DNA of 64,000 nt. Source: RPQJ01 sp963754125 (GTDB lineage Bacteria > Pseudomonadota > Gammaproteobacteria > Steroidobacterales > Steroidobacteraceae). The translations under genes were made by a program, and so were the position numbers. The notes below the pieces were generated by a model. That model had not been told where the DNA came from. It made no database searches and saw nothing but the letters and a program-made list of their open reading frames with translations. Of this stretch, positions 19,211 to 28,158 are shown in pieces; the first letter of the stretch is position 1, and the number at the start of each line of letters is the position of its first letter. The stretch lies in the NCBI GenBank assembly GCA_963754125.1, contig CAVWEX010000001.1:682001-746000 (forward strand). Reading direction: 5' to 3'.

Positions 19211-19744
19211 ATGCACGCGCTCAGGGGCTTCGTCAGGGGGGTGGACGCGCTCAACGACTGGATCGGTCGCACGGTGGCGTGGCTCACGCTCGGCTGCGTG
19301 CTCACCTGTTTTGCCGTGGTGGTGCTGCGCTACGCGTTCGACCTCGGTTTCCCCTGGCTGCAGGAACTCTACGTGTGGCAGCACGCCGCGGTCTTCATGG
19401 CCGGCGCCGGGTACACGATGCTGCGGGGCGGGCACGTCAGCGTGGACGTGCTGTACGGGAAGGCGAGCCCCCGCCGCCGTGCGTGGATCGACATCGCGGG
19501 CACGCTCGTGTTCCTGTTCCCGTGGCTCGCCGTGGTCGCGACCGCCGCGGCCCCCTTCGTGCTCTCGTCGTGGACCATCCGCGAGGCCTCGAGCACGGCC
19601 GGCGGCATGCCGGCGCTCTACCTGCTCAAGTCCCTGCTGTGGATCTTCTGCGCCCTGCTGTTCGTGCAGGGCCTTGCGCTGATCGCGCGGCGGAGCCTGT
19701 TCCTGGCCGGGCACGACGCGCCGGACGCCGACACGGCGCGATGA
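19211..19744 (+). CDS. dctQ: TRAP transporter small permease (DctQ)
   Basis: A 177-residue membrane protein with four helices, starting at ATG 19211 after CAGGGGGA. The family motif LQELYVWQHAAVFMAGAGYTMLRGGHVSVDVLYG is clear (hydrophobic helix 2 and the following charged loop). It pairs with DctM to import an organic acid driven by the sodium gradient. Its last four bases overlap the dctM start (ATGA), so the subunits are coupled. The solute-binding partner is probably the DctP gene at 23640-24743, on the other strand. Confidence 0.88.
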   Translation: MHALRGFVRGVDALNDWIGRTVAWLTLGCVLTCFAVVVLRYAFDLGFPWLQELYVWQHAAVFMAGAGYTMLRGGHVSVDVLYGKASPRRRAWIDIAGTLVFLFPWLAVVATAAAPFVLSSWTIREASSTAGGMPALYLLKSLLWIFCALLFVQGLALIARRSLFLAGHDAPDADTAR

Positions 19745-21288
19745 GCACGGTGCTGATCGGCGAGATCCTGTCGGTGGCGATGTTCCTCGCCACGATCGGC
19801 GCCGTGCTCGCGGGCTATCCGGTGGCCTTCACGCTGGCCGGCGTGGCGCTCATCTTCGCCGCGCTCGGGATGGCGACGGGCGTGTTCGACCCGGCGATCC
19901 TCGCGGCGCTCACCGGGCGCTACTTCGGCACCATGACCAACGAGACGCTGGTCGCCGTGCCGCTGTTCGTCTTCATGGGCGTGATGCTCGAGCGCTCGAA
20001 GATCGCCGAGGCACTGCTCACGACCATGGGCGAGCTGTTCGGCGCGCTGCGCGGCGGCCTCGGCTACTCGGTGGTGATCGTGGGCGCGCTGCTGGCGGCC
20101 TCGACCGGCATCGTCGGCGCCACCGTGGTCACGATGGGCCTGCTGTCGCTGCCCGCGATGATGCGGGCGGGCTACGACCCGAAGCTCGCGACCGGCACGA
20201 TCTGCGCCGCGGGAACGCTCGGGCAGATCATCCCGCCCTCGACGGTGCTGATCTTCGTCGGCGACATCCTGCAGGGCGCCAACCAGCAGGCGCAGCTCGA
20301 GCTCGGCAACATGGCACCGGCGCCGATCTCGGTCGGGCAGCTGTTCGCGGGCGCGATCATCCCCGGCCTCGTGCTCGTCGGCCTGTACCTCGGCTGGATC
20401 CTCTTCAAATCGATCGTGGACCCGCGCTCATGCCCGCCGCTCGAGATGAGCGACGAGCGGCGCGCCGGACTCGCGGGGCGAGTCGTTGGCGCGCTGGTGC
20501 CGCCGCTGCTGCTCATGCTGGCGGTGCTGGGCTCGATCCTCGCCGGCATCGCGACGCCGACGGAGTCGGCCTCGGTCGGCGCCGTGGGCGCCATGCTGCT
20601 CGCCGCCAGCAAGGGCCGCTTCGACCTGCCGCTGCTGCGCGAAGTGATGCGCACGACGCTCGGCATCACCTCGATGATCTTCGTGATCCTGCTCGGCGCC
20701 AGCGTGTTCAGCCTGGTGTTCCGCGGGCTCGGCGGCGAGAACCTCGTGCACGACGCCCTCGCCTCCCTGCCCGGCGGCGTCGTCACGGCGGTGTTCGCGG
20801 TGATGGTCGTGATCTTCGTGCTCGGTTTCTTCCTCGACACGTTCGAGATCATCTTCATCGTCGTGCCCATCACTGCGCCGGCGCTCATCAAGCTGGGCGT
20901 GGATCCCATCTGGCTCGGCGTGATGATCGGCATGAACCTGCAGGCGAGCTTCCTGACGCCGCCCTTCGGCTTCGCGCTGTTCTACCTGCGCGGAGTCGCG
21001 AGCACGCTGGTGCGGACGGTGGACATCTACAAGGGCGTGGTGCCGTTCGTCGTGTTGCAGCTCGTCGGCGTCACGCTGGTCGGGCTGGTGCCGGGCATGG
21101 CGACCAACCTGCCGGCGCGGCTATACGCGCAGGAGGCGCCTGTCACGGACCGCCGCGCTCCCACGGGCATGGCGACGGCCCCGTCGGGCTCGCCGGTGGC
21201 CGACGATTTCAGCGACCTGCTCGAGGAACCGACACCCGGGCGCAACCCGCCCTATCTCGACGATTTCGATGAACTGGTCACGGAGTAA
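19741..21288 (+). CDS. dctM: TRAP transporter large permease (DctM) with acidic tail
   Basis: A 515-residue permease with about 12 membrane helices. Family motifs include AVPLFVFMGVMLERS, GIVGATVVTMGLLSLPAMMRAGYDP, GTLGQIIPPSTVLI, ATPTESASVGAVGA and FLTPPFGFALFYLRG. It forms the substrate pathway of the tripartite transporter. After the last helix there is an unusual tail of about 50 residues with two similar acidic motifs, DDFSDLLEE and DDFDELVTE. The 3' end overlaps the PEP-CTERM gene on the opposite strand by 11 bases. A TakP/large-substrate subfamily is suggested by the DctP partner, not proven. Confidence 0.9.
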   Translation: MSTVLIGEILSVAMFLATIGAVLAGYPVAFTLAGVALIFAALGMATGVFDPAILAALTGRYFGTMTNETLVAVPLFVFMGVMLERSKIAEALLTTMGELFGALRGGLGYSVVIVGALLAASTGIVGATVVTMGLLSLPAMMRAGYDPKLATGTICAAGTLGQIIPPSTVLIFVGDILQGANQQAQLELGNMAPAPISVGQLFAGAIIPGLVLVGLYLGWILFKSIVDPRSCPPLEMSDERRAGLAGRVVGALVPPLLLMLAVLGSILAGIATPTESASVGAVGAMLLAASKGRFDLPLLREVMRTTLGITSMIFVILLGASVFSLVFRGLGGENLVHDALASLPGGVVTAVFAVMVVIFVLGFFLDTFEIIFIVVPITAPALIKLGVDPIWLGVMIGMNLQASFLTPPFGFALFYLRGVASTLVRTVDIYKGVVPFVVLQLVGVTLVGLVPGMATNLPARLYAQEAPVTDRRAPTGMATAPSGSPVADDFSDLLEEPTPGRNPPYLDDFDELVTE

Positions 21289-22030
21289 GCACGGCGGCGC
21301 GACGCCGCCCTGCCGCTACACCAATCAACCCCAATGCGATGAGGAACCCTATTGCAGGTTCCGGGACGACGTTGATCTCGGCAAGGACTTCGGTCGAGAA
21401 CGGGTCGCCGCAGCACAGCGTGGTCCCGCCGAACCTCAACGTATGCGTACCCGGCGCAAGCCCGTCGATCATCAGCCAGTAGCCGGACGACTTCGACGGG
21501 AAGACATCCTCTCCGACCGGAACGCCGAGCGAGGCAATCCAGCTGCCCTCCTGCGCAAGACCGCCCGAGAAGAAGTCTGCAGTCACCTCGAGATAGTCGA
21601 ATGGATTGGCAACCGCTACACCGTCGAACTCCGCAAAGAGATCGGTAACGGATCCGGGAAATGCTGCGATCGCCGCGTTGATGACCTCCTCGGTGTCATA
21701 GGTGTTGAAATAGTTGACCATCGGGATCAGCAGCGGCCGGCCCGCCGGAACGGTGAACGTCCGCTCCACTGGACCACCGCCGGTTCCGGCGACAAAGAAC
21801 ACCGGCCCGCCGTTGTTCTGATTGGCCAGGCTGCCATCCGGATCCGAGAATGGCACCGCATCGGACGGCGACTGAAAGACCCACGTCCACCATGCAGCGG
21901 TCCAGTCGGCGATCGACTTGCCGGCAACTGTCGAGCCGGGCGCAAGGATCTCGACGGCGCCGGCTGGCTGCAAGGCAGCCACCGCCAGCACCAGCGTGCC
22001 GATCATCGCCCTCAAGTGTTGTCTTGGCAT
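21278..22030 (-). CDS. PEP-CTERM sorting domain protein
   Basis: A 250-residue secreted protein: signal peptide ending at PAGA, an extracellular domain of unknown type, and a C-terminal VPEPAIGFLIALGLIGVAAGRRR, the PEP motif, membrane helix and basic tail recognised by an exosortase. Such proteins are cleaved and released or anchored to exopolysaccharide. LCCG near the C-terminus and many aromatic residues (WTAAWWTWVF) are visible. The exosortase gene is not in the window. The end overlaps dctM by 11 bases; transcription of the two converges. Confidence 0.88.
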   Translation of the reverse strand: MPRQHLRAMIGTLVLAVAALQPAGAVEILAPGSTVAGKSIADWTAAWWTWVFQSPSDAVPFSDPDGSLANQNNGGPVFFVAGTGGGPVERTFTVPAGRPLLIPMVNYFNTYDTEEVINAAIAAFPGSVTDLFAEFDGVAVANPFDYLEVTADFFSGGLAQEGSWIASLGVPVGEDVFPSKSSGYWLMIDGLAPGTHTLRFGGTTLCCGDPFSTEVLAEINVVPEPAIGFLIALGLIGVAAGRRRAAVLTP

Positions 22031-22251
22031 GGGAATTCCCTCGAGGCTTTCTGTTCATCTTTCCTGATTGAGTCACGGACGGCGTGGAACCCACGCGACC
22101 GCCCTCCCCCGACGGCGATGGAACCACCTGCGCGGTCGCCGCGCCATCACCCGAACGGATGATTTCGTGAGTTCTCGTCGATTGGTTCAATATAGTCCAC
22201 CGCCTGTTTTCGTCGGACATGGCCCTCAATCGCACTCCATCCGCCCATCCT

Positions 22252-22644
22252 ATGAATACCCGCCCGAAACCGAGCGCCGTGATCTTCGCCAAAGACATCG
22301 AGGCACTGGCGCGGTTCTACCGGGAGACTGCAGAGATGACTGAAGTCCACAGAGACGGGGACCACGTCGTCTTGGACGTAGAGGGATTCCAGATCGTCGT
22401 TCATGGAATGCCGAAGCAGATCGCGGCAACGATCCAGATCACGAGTCCGCCCGCGGTCCGGGAAGAAGCCGCGATCAAGATCTGCCTGCCGGTCTCAAGC
22501 GTTGAGCGTGCACGCACGAAGGCCGCAGAACTCGGCGGGCGAATCGGACCCAGGACGCAGGAATGGGCCGCGCCGGATTTCAGGGCATGCGACGGCTACG
22601 ACCCTGAAGGCAACGTCTTCCAGGTGCGCGAGAGTGCGGCCTGA
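22252..22644 (+). CDS. VOC family (glyoxalase/bleomycin-resistance-like) protein
   Basis: A 130-residue protein with the vicinal-oxygen-chelate fold: FAKDIEALARFYRETAEM, DHVVLDVEGFQIVVHGMP and GYDPEGNVFQVRE. Metal ligands are only partly recognisable (H at HVVLD, E in QVRE), so it may be a binder and not an enzyme. ATG 22252 begins MNTRPKPSAVIFAKDI, the usual start; an in-frame ATG at 22219 would add 11 residues. Neither has a good Shine-Dalgarno. It heads a three-gene plus-strand unit. Confidence 0.75.
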   Translation: MNTRPKPSAVIFAKDIEALARFYRETAEMTEVHRDGDHVVLDVEGFQIVVHGMPKQIAATIQITSPPAVREEAAIKICLPVSSVERARTKAAELGGRIGPRTQEWAAPDFRACDGYDPEGNVFQVRESAA

Positions 22645-22650
22645 CCACCC

Positions 22651-23136
22651 ATGCCAACCGCAATCCCGCCAAGCTCGCCTTCCGACTTCGACTTCATCAT
22701 CGGAAACTGGCAGGTACGACATCGCCGCCTCAACTCCAGGATGGCGGGTTGTACCGAATGGACCGAGTTCCTGGGAACTTCGTCCACACGAAAAATTCTC
22801 GGCGGGTTCGGCAACGTCGAAGACAACGTTCTGAAGTTTCCGGACGGAGACGTCAAAGCCGCAGCCTTCCGTTCCTACAGTGAGCAGTCCCGGACATGGG
22901 CCATCTGGTGGCTGGACGGTCGATCCCCCCACTCCCTGGACGTACCTGTGATCGGCAGCTTTGCCGGCTCCGTCGGCACCTTCATTGCCAGCGACAGCCT
23001 CGACGGCAAGCCGATCACCGTTCGCTTCACATGGCACGCCAATCCGGGCGCCAACCCGGTCTGGGAGCAAGCGTTCTCAGGAGATGACGGCAAGACCTGG
23101 GAAGCGAACTGGGTCATGGAGTTCGTGCGCCAGTGA
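22651..23136 (+). CDS. DUF1579-like small protein
   Basis: A 161-residue cytoplasmic protein with SDFDFIIGNWQVRHRRL at the N-terminus and SYSEQSRTWAIWWLDGR in the middle, resembling the lipocalin-like DUF1579 proteins that measure about 150 residues. The C-terminal TWHANPGANPVWEQAFSGDDGKTWEANWVMEF continues the barrel. Ligand unknown. It follows the VOC gene by 6 bases and overlaps the next gene by four (GTGA), so the three are probably one transcript. Confidence 0.65.
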   Translation: MPTAIPPSSPSDFDFIIGNWQVRHRRLNSRMAGCTEWTEFLGTSSTRKILGGFGNVEDNVLKFPDGDVKAAAFRSYSEQSRTWAIWWLDGRSPHSLDVPVIGSFAGSVGTFIASDSLDGKPITVRFTWHANPGANPVWEQAFSGDDGKTWEANWVMEFVRQ

Positions 23137-23633
23137 GGCCAAAGCGAACGGGAAAACTGCTCTTCATGTGCGGGAAGATGGCGGCAGGCAAGTCGACCCT
23201 CTCGAAACAACTCTCTGAGCGAGACGATGCGGTGCTGCTCGTGCTCGACGACTTCCTGGAACGGCTGTATCCCGGTCAGATCGTCGACATCGCGAGCTTC
23301 GTCACGTACTCGACCCGAATACGGGATGCCCTGGCGCCCCATATCTGCTCGCTACTGTCGATGGGCATCTCGGTGGTCCTCGATTTCCCCGGCAATACGA
23401 GGAAGCAGCGCGCCTGGTTCCGCCAGCTGTGTGAGCAGGCCGGTGCCGAGCACGAGCTGCATTTCATCGAGGCCTCGGACGACGTCTGCAAGCGGCAGCT
23501 CCGGGAGCGCAGCAGGGACCTTCCCGCTGGCACGAAGTGGACCACGGATGCCGAGTTCGATGCGATCACGGCCTATTTCGAGCCGCCCGCAGCCGACGAA
23601 GACTTCAACGTCGTTCATCATGAACGCGCCTGA
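23133..23633 (+). CDS. P-loop kinase / zeta-toxin-like AAA ATPase
   Basis: A 166-residue P-loop protein with Walker A GKMAAGKST at about residues 14-22, VLLVLDDFLERLYPG as a likely Walker B or substrate site, and basic RQLRERSRDLPAGTKW resembling a lid. This is the pattern of small kinases annotated as AAA family ATPase, related to shikimate, gluconate and zeta-toxin kinases. The substrate is unknown. Start GTG 23133 is four-base coupled to the upstream gene. The stop is 6 bases from the convergent dctP stop. Confidence 0.75.
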   Translation: MRPKRTGKLLFMCGKMAAGKSTLSKQLSERDDAVLLVLDDFLERLYPGQIVDIASFVTYSTRIRDALAPHICSLLSMGISVVLDFPGNTRKQRAWFRQLCEQAGAEHELHFIEASDDVCKRQLRERSRDLPAGTKWTTDAEFDAITAYFEPPAADEDFNVVHHERA

Positions 23634-23639
23634 CGACCC

Positions 23640-24743
23640 CTACGCCTTCAGCTTGAACTCGAAGGGCAACCGCCGCGCATTGAGGTAGGCCTGCTCGCCG
23701 ATGCGCGTCCAGGGAATGATCTCTTTCCGGAACGCGAGGAAGTCCTCGATGATCCGTCGCACGATGCGGTCGGGCGAAGTGTCCGCCGCGTAGATCTCGT
23801 TCAGCACCTCGTTCGACTTCTCGCCGCAGGCGATCAGTACCTCCTCCGGGAAGGGCCGCACGATCACGCCGTGGTCCTGCACCAGCGTGCGCAGCGCCGG
23901 CCCCGAGCGCGCGTTGTACTCGCCCAGCATGTCGCGTGTCGCCGCGTCGGCCGCGGTTCGGACGATGGCCTGCAACTCGGGCGTGAGCGAGCGCCACGCG
24001 CGCTCGTTGATCATCAGCTGCAGGTTCGGGCCGGGCTCGTGGTAGCCGGGCGCGTAGTAGTGCTTGCACACCTGGTAGAAGCCCAGCGCCAGGTCGTTAT
24101 ACGGACCGATCCACTCGGCGGCATCGATCGCCCCCGACTGCAGCGCCGGGAAGATCTCGCCGCCCGGCAGGGTCACGGGCGTGACGCCGAGCTTGGCGAG
24201 CACGCGGCCCTGGTTGCCCGGTGCGCGGAACTTCAGGCCCTTCAGGTCCTCGAGCGAGCGAATCTCCTTGCGGAACCAGCCGAGCATCTGCGTGCCCGTG
24301 CTGCCGGCGTGGAAGGCGCGGATGCCGAAGGGAGCGTACAGCTCGTCCCAGAGCTTCTGGCCGTTGCCGTGCTTCACCCACGCGTCCATCTCGGCCGCGG
24401 TGAAGCCGAACGGGAACGCCGTGAAGAACGGCGCGCCCTCGGTCTTGCCCGTGTGGTAGTACGCGGCGTCGTGCCCGAGCTGTGCCGTGCCGTTGGCGAC
24501 CGCGCCGAAGCACTCGAGCGCCGGCACCAGCTCGCCCGCGGCGTAGACCTTGATCGCGAGCCGCCCGCCGCTCATGGCCGTGATGTTGGCGGCGAGGCGC
24601 TCCGCGCCTGCGCCGAGCCCCGGCAGGCCCTTCGGCCAGCTCGTCACCATGCGCCACTCCATCAGGCCCTTCGAGATCGCAGGCGCGGCGATGGCTGCAC
24701 CACTGCCGAGGACGGCGGCCTTGAGGAGCGTTCTGCGCTTCAA
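23640..24743 (-). CDS. dctP: TRAP transporter solute-binding protein (DctP), Tat leader
   Basis: A 367-residue periplasmic binding protein. The leader MKRRTLLKAAVLGSGAAIAA has the RR-x-L-L-K Tat pattern. The mature part shows WRMVTSWPKGLPGLGAGAERLA, FRAPGNQGRVLAKLGVTPVTLPGGEIFPALQSGAIDAAEWIGPYND and the C-terminal helices, as in TakP-type DctP that bind 2-oxo acids. It should deliver solute to DctQM at 19.2-21.3 kb. It starts 6 bases after the transglutaminase-like gene, so it is probably co-transcribed with the Anbu unit, an unusual arrangement. Confidence 0.88.
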   Translation of the reverse strand: MKRRTLLKAAVLGSGAAIAAPAISKGLMEWRMVTSWPKGLPGLGAGAERLAANITAMSGGRLAIKVYAAGELVPALECFGAVANGTAQLGHDAAYYHTGKTEGAPFFTAFPFGFTAAEMDAWVKHGNGQKLWDELYAPFGIRAFHAGSTGTQMLGWFRKEIRSLEDLKGLKFRAPGNQGRVLAKLGVTPVTLPGGEIFPALQSGAIDAAEWIGPYNDLALGFYQVCKHYYAPGYHEPGPNLQLMINERAWRSLTPELQAIVRTAADAATRDMLGEYNARSGPALRTLVQDHGVIVRPFPEEVLIACGEKSNEVLNEIYAADTSPDRIVRRIIEDFLAFRKEIIPWTRIGEQAYLNARRLPFEFKLKA

Positions 24744-24749
24744 GGCGCG

Positions 24750-25562
24750 TCAACCGGCGGGCAGTTCGTCGGCCCATACCCTGAAGCTCTGCAGGGTATT
24801 GGGACCGAACGTGCTGCTGATCGCGACGTCGCCGGCGTCGCGGCCACGCGCGATCAGCACCCGGCCGATGCGCCGCGTGTTGTTGCGCGGGTCGAACGTG
24901 TACCAGCGGCCGTCGAGGAACGCCTCGAACCAGCCCGCGAAGTCCATCGGGCCTTCCACTGGTACACCGATGTCGCCGAGGTAGCCGGTGCAATAGCGCG
25001 CCGGGATGTTCATGCAACGACAGAAGGCCACGCCGAGGTGCGCAAAATCACGGCAGACACCCGTCCTGTCGTGGAATGCCTCGAGCGCCGTCCGGGTCTT
25101 GCGCGCGTGTTCGTAGCCGAAGGCGATGTGCTGGTGGACATGGTCGCAGATCGCCTGCACGCGGGCCCATCCCGTCGGCCCCTGCCCGAACAGGGCCCAG
25201 GCCGTCTCGGACAGCCGGTCGGTCTCGCAATAACGGCTGCCCATCAGGAACTGCAGCACGTCGTCAGGCAGTTCCTGCACGGGAACCTGCCGGGCCTCTG
25301 GCTCGAACGCGTCAGGCGCTCCGCTGTCGTTCACGATCGCATCGGACGAGACTCGCGTGAGCCCCTGCGGCGCAACGATGCGCGCGCACCAGTTGCCGTA
25401 GCTGTCACGAAAGCGCGTGATCGGAACCGGCGGATCCACGATCAGCGCACCGCCCGTGACGATATCGGACGCGCGCGTGAAGTGGACGTCCACGTTGAAC
25501 AGCATCGGGGTGGGCTGGGGACAGTCGTAGACCATTTCGAAGCCGACTCGGATCTGCATCAT
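24750..25562 (-). CDS. Transglutaminase-like protein of the Anbu operon
   Basis: A 270-residue cytoplasmic protein of the transglutaminase-like superfamily usually found beside the Anbu protease. The nucleophile region is TGVCRDFAHLGVAFCRCMNIPARY, with the Cys in place. The third-residue strand is RWYTFDPRNN, with the Asp in place. Between them the sequence is MDFAGWFEAF, where transglutaminase-like proteins usually have a histidine before the tryptophan, so the triad looks incomplete. It may bind or process proteins without classic catalysis. It has ATG ATG at its start with GGAG upstream, and lies 28 bases behind the Anbu gene. Confidence 0.85.
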   Translation of the reverse strand: MMQIRVGFEMVYDCPQPTPMLFNVDVHFTRASDIVTGGALIVDPPVPITRFRDSYGNWCARIVAPQGLTRVSSDAIVNDSGAPDAFEPEARQVPVQELPDDVLQFLMGSRYCETDRLSETAWALFGQGPTGWARVQAICDHVHQHIAFGYEHARKTRTALEAFHDRTGVCRDFAHLGVAFCRCMNIPARYCTGYLGDIGVPVEGPMDFAGWFEAFLDGRWYTFDPRNNTRRIGRVLIARGRDAGDVAISSTFGPNTLQSFRVWADELPAG

Positions 25563-25590
25563 GGTTCTCCAGAGACCGCGCCAGGGCCAG

Positions 25591-26319
25591 TCACCAGACC
25601 AGATCCGGCAACTGGCGGAATACCCTTCGCGTCCCCTCGCTCCATTCGCTCTGGAGCGAAGTGAAGTAGGCGTCGCCCTCCTCGAAGCGGCGCCGCATCC
25701 GGACCGCGAGGCTGTCTCGTTCGTAGCAGATCAGGTCGATCGGCATGCCGACCGACAGGTTGCTTCGCATGGTCGAATCGAACGATACCAGTACGCACTT
25801 CGCGGCATCGGCGAGCGGCGTGGAGCGCGTGATCACGCGGTCGATGATGGGCTTGCCGTACTTGGTCTCGCCGGTCTGGAGAAACGGCGTCTCTACGCCC
25901 GCCTCGATGAAGTTGCCCTCGGCGTAGATCCGGAACAGCCGCAGGGGTTCGCCGCGGAGCTGCCCGCCGACGATGAACGACGCGTTGAAGGCGATTTCGC
26001 TCTGCTCCAGGAACTTCCCGTCGCGTTGCTCGATGTCACGCATCCCGTCCGAGACCAGCATCGCGACGTCGAACATCGTTCGTGCGCTCCACAGGTTCGG
26101 CGCCGCATCGCCGGCAGCACAGCGCTGGTTCAGCACGCCGATCACGGCCTGGGTTCCGGCGAGGCTCCCGGAGCTCAGCAGGACGATCACCCGGTCGCCG
26201 GGACGCTCGAACACCGTCATCTTGCAGAACTTGGCGTAGTTGTCCACGCCGGCATGCGTGCGCGTGTCGGAGGCGAAAACCAGCCCCTCGTCGAGCTTCA
26301 CGCCGACACAGTAAGTCAT
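25591..26319 (-). CDS. Anbu, ancestral bacterial proteasome-like protease
   Basis: A 242-residue member of the Anbu (COG3484) N-terminal nucleophile hydrolases. It begins MTYCVG; removal of Met exposes the catalytic Thr1. Asp17 in FASDTR and Lys32 in KFCKMTVF match the proteasome active-site set. The long second half (IVGGQLRGEPLRLFRIYAEGNFIEA and SFDSTMRSNLSVGMPIDL) is typical. Anbu assembles into helical open rings and degrades unknown substrates. ATG 26317-26319 is behind AGGA. The usual alpha-E and ATP-grasp partners are not next to it; transglutaminase-like and dctP genes follow. Confidence 0.9.
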   Translation of the reverse strand: MTYCVGVKLDEGLVFASDTRTHAGVDNYAKFCKMTVFERPGDRVIVLLSSGSLAGTQAVIGVLNQRCAAGDAAPNLWSARTMFDVAMLVSDGMRDIEQRDGKFLEQSEIAFNASFIVGGQLRGEPLRLFRIYAEGNFIEAGVETPFLQTGETKYGKPIIDRVITRSTPLADAAKCVLVSFDSTMRSNLSVGMPIDLICYERDSLAVRMRRRFEEGDAYFTSLQSEWSEGTRRVFRQLPDLVW

Positions 26320-26500
26320 TCCTGAAGTCCTCTTGAGCCGATCCCGGGCTCGGGGCGGGGAGAGTCTAGCAAACGTCTGCGGCGGCATGGCTTGACTCGC
26401 CGCGGACGCGCCCAGCAACATGCGCGGCCCCGGGCTCGGCGCGCGCCCCGCGAAATCGCGGCGACGACCAGCCAGCCACCGCCCCTGCCGGAGCAATTCC

Positions 26501-28133
26501 ATGGACAGACGTGACTTCCTGACGATCGGCGGCCTCGGGCTCGCCGGGCTCGTGCTGCCGATCCACGGCCGCGCAGTGGCGGCCGAGGAACTGCTGAGCA
26601 CGCTCGACGTCAGCCTCAAGAAGGCCATCGCGGACGCGGCGCTCGAGGCCGCGACCAAGGCCGGCGCCAGCTACTGCGACGTGCGCGTCGGCCGCTACCT
26701 GCGCCAGTTCGTCCTGACCCGCGAGAACAGGGTCGAGAACACGGTCAACACCGAGTCGTCGGGCATCGGCGTGCGCGTGATCGTGAACGGCACCTGGGGC
26801 TTCGCCGCCACCAGCGACCTCACGAAGGACGGCGCCGCGACCGCCGCGGCGCAGGCCGCCGCCATCGCACGGGCCAACTCGCGCGCCCAGACCGAGCCCG
26901 TGCAGCTCGCCAAGGTGAAGGGCGTGGGCGAGGTCACGTGGAGCACGCCGATCCGCAAGAACGCCATGGCCGTGCCGCTCAAGGACAAGGCCGAGCTGCT
27001 GCTGGCGGTCAACGCCGCGGCCCTGAAGGCCGGCGCGAATTTCGTCAGCTCGAACATGTTCGCCATCAACGAGCAGAAGTACTTCGCCTCGACGGACGGC
27101 TCGTACATCGACCAGGACATCCATCGCATCTGGGTGCCGTTCACCGTGACGGCGGTGGACCAGGCGAGCGGCCGGTTCCGCACGCGCGACGGCCTGTCGG
27201 CCCCGATGGGCATGGGCTACGAGTACCTCGACGGCGACGCGCCGGCCAGGTTCGTGATGCCGAACGGCGTCGTCACCTACGGCAATTCCTACGACATGGT
27301 CGAGGATGCGATCGCGGCGGCGCAGCAGGCCCGCGAGAAGCTCAAGGCCCCGTCGGTGAAGCCGGGCAAGTACGACCTCGTGCTCGACCCGTCGCACCTG
27401 TGGCTGACCATCCACGAGTCGGTCGGGCATCCGCTCGAGCTCGACCGGGTGCTCGGCTACGAGGCCAACTTCGCCGGCACCAGCTTCGCCACGCTCGACA
27501 AGCTCAAGTCGCGCTTCCGCTACGGCAGCGACAAGGTGACGCTGTTTGCCGACCGCATCCAGCCGCACAGCCTCGGCGCCGCCGAGTACGACGACGAGGG
27601 CGTGAAGACGCAGCGCTGGGACCTCGTCAAGGACGGCATCCTGGTCAACTACCAGGCGATCCGCGACCAGGCCCACATCATCGGCGCGGAGGGCTCGCAC
27701 GGCTGCTGCTACGCCGACTCGTGGTCCAGCGTGCAGTTCCAGCGCATGGCGAACGTCTCGCTCGCGCCGGGCGCCGGAGAAGCTCGGCGTCGCCGACATG
27801 ATCAAGGACGTCGAGAACGGCATCTACATCATCGGCGACGGCTCGTTCTCGATCGACCAGCAGCGCTACAACGCGCAGTTCGGCGGGCAGCTGTTCTACG
27901 AGATCAAGGACGGCCGCATCACCGGCATGATCGAGGACGTGGCCTACCAGATCCGCACCCCCGAGTTCTGGAACTCCTGCGCCGCCGTCTGCGATCCGGG
28001 CGACTACCGGTTCGGCGGCTCGTTCTTCGACGGCAAGGGACAGCCGAGCCAGTCCTCGGCCGTCTCGCACGGCTCGAGCACCGCGCGCTTCAACGGCGTG
28101 AACGTCATCAACACCGCGCGCAAGCTGGGCTGA
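26501..28133 (+). CDS. TldD family protein with Tat signal, one frameshift
   Basis: About 543 residues. ATG 26501 (GGAG upstream) opens MDRRDFLTIGGLGLAGLVLP, a twin-arginine leader, so this TldD should be exported, unlike E. coli TldD. HESVGHPLE gives the HExxxH zinc motif of the TldD active site. The C-terminal half has GDGSFSIDQQRYNAQFGGQLFYEIKDGRITG and TPEFWNSC, both typical. The frame breaks at about 27765-27780; EKLGVADMIKDVENGIYI resumes in another frame. It acts with PmbA/TldE as a heterodimeric metalloprotease on peptides. Confidence 0.85.
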
Positions 28134-28158
28134 GCGGCCCGGCCGCAGGAGACACACC

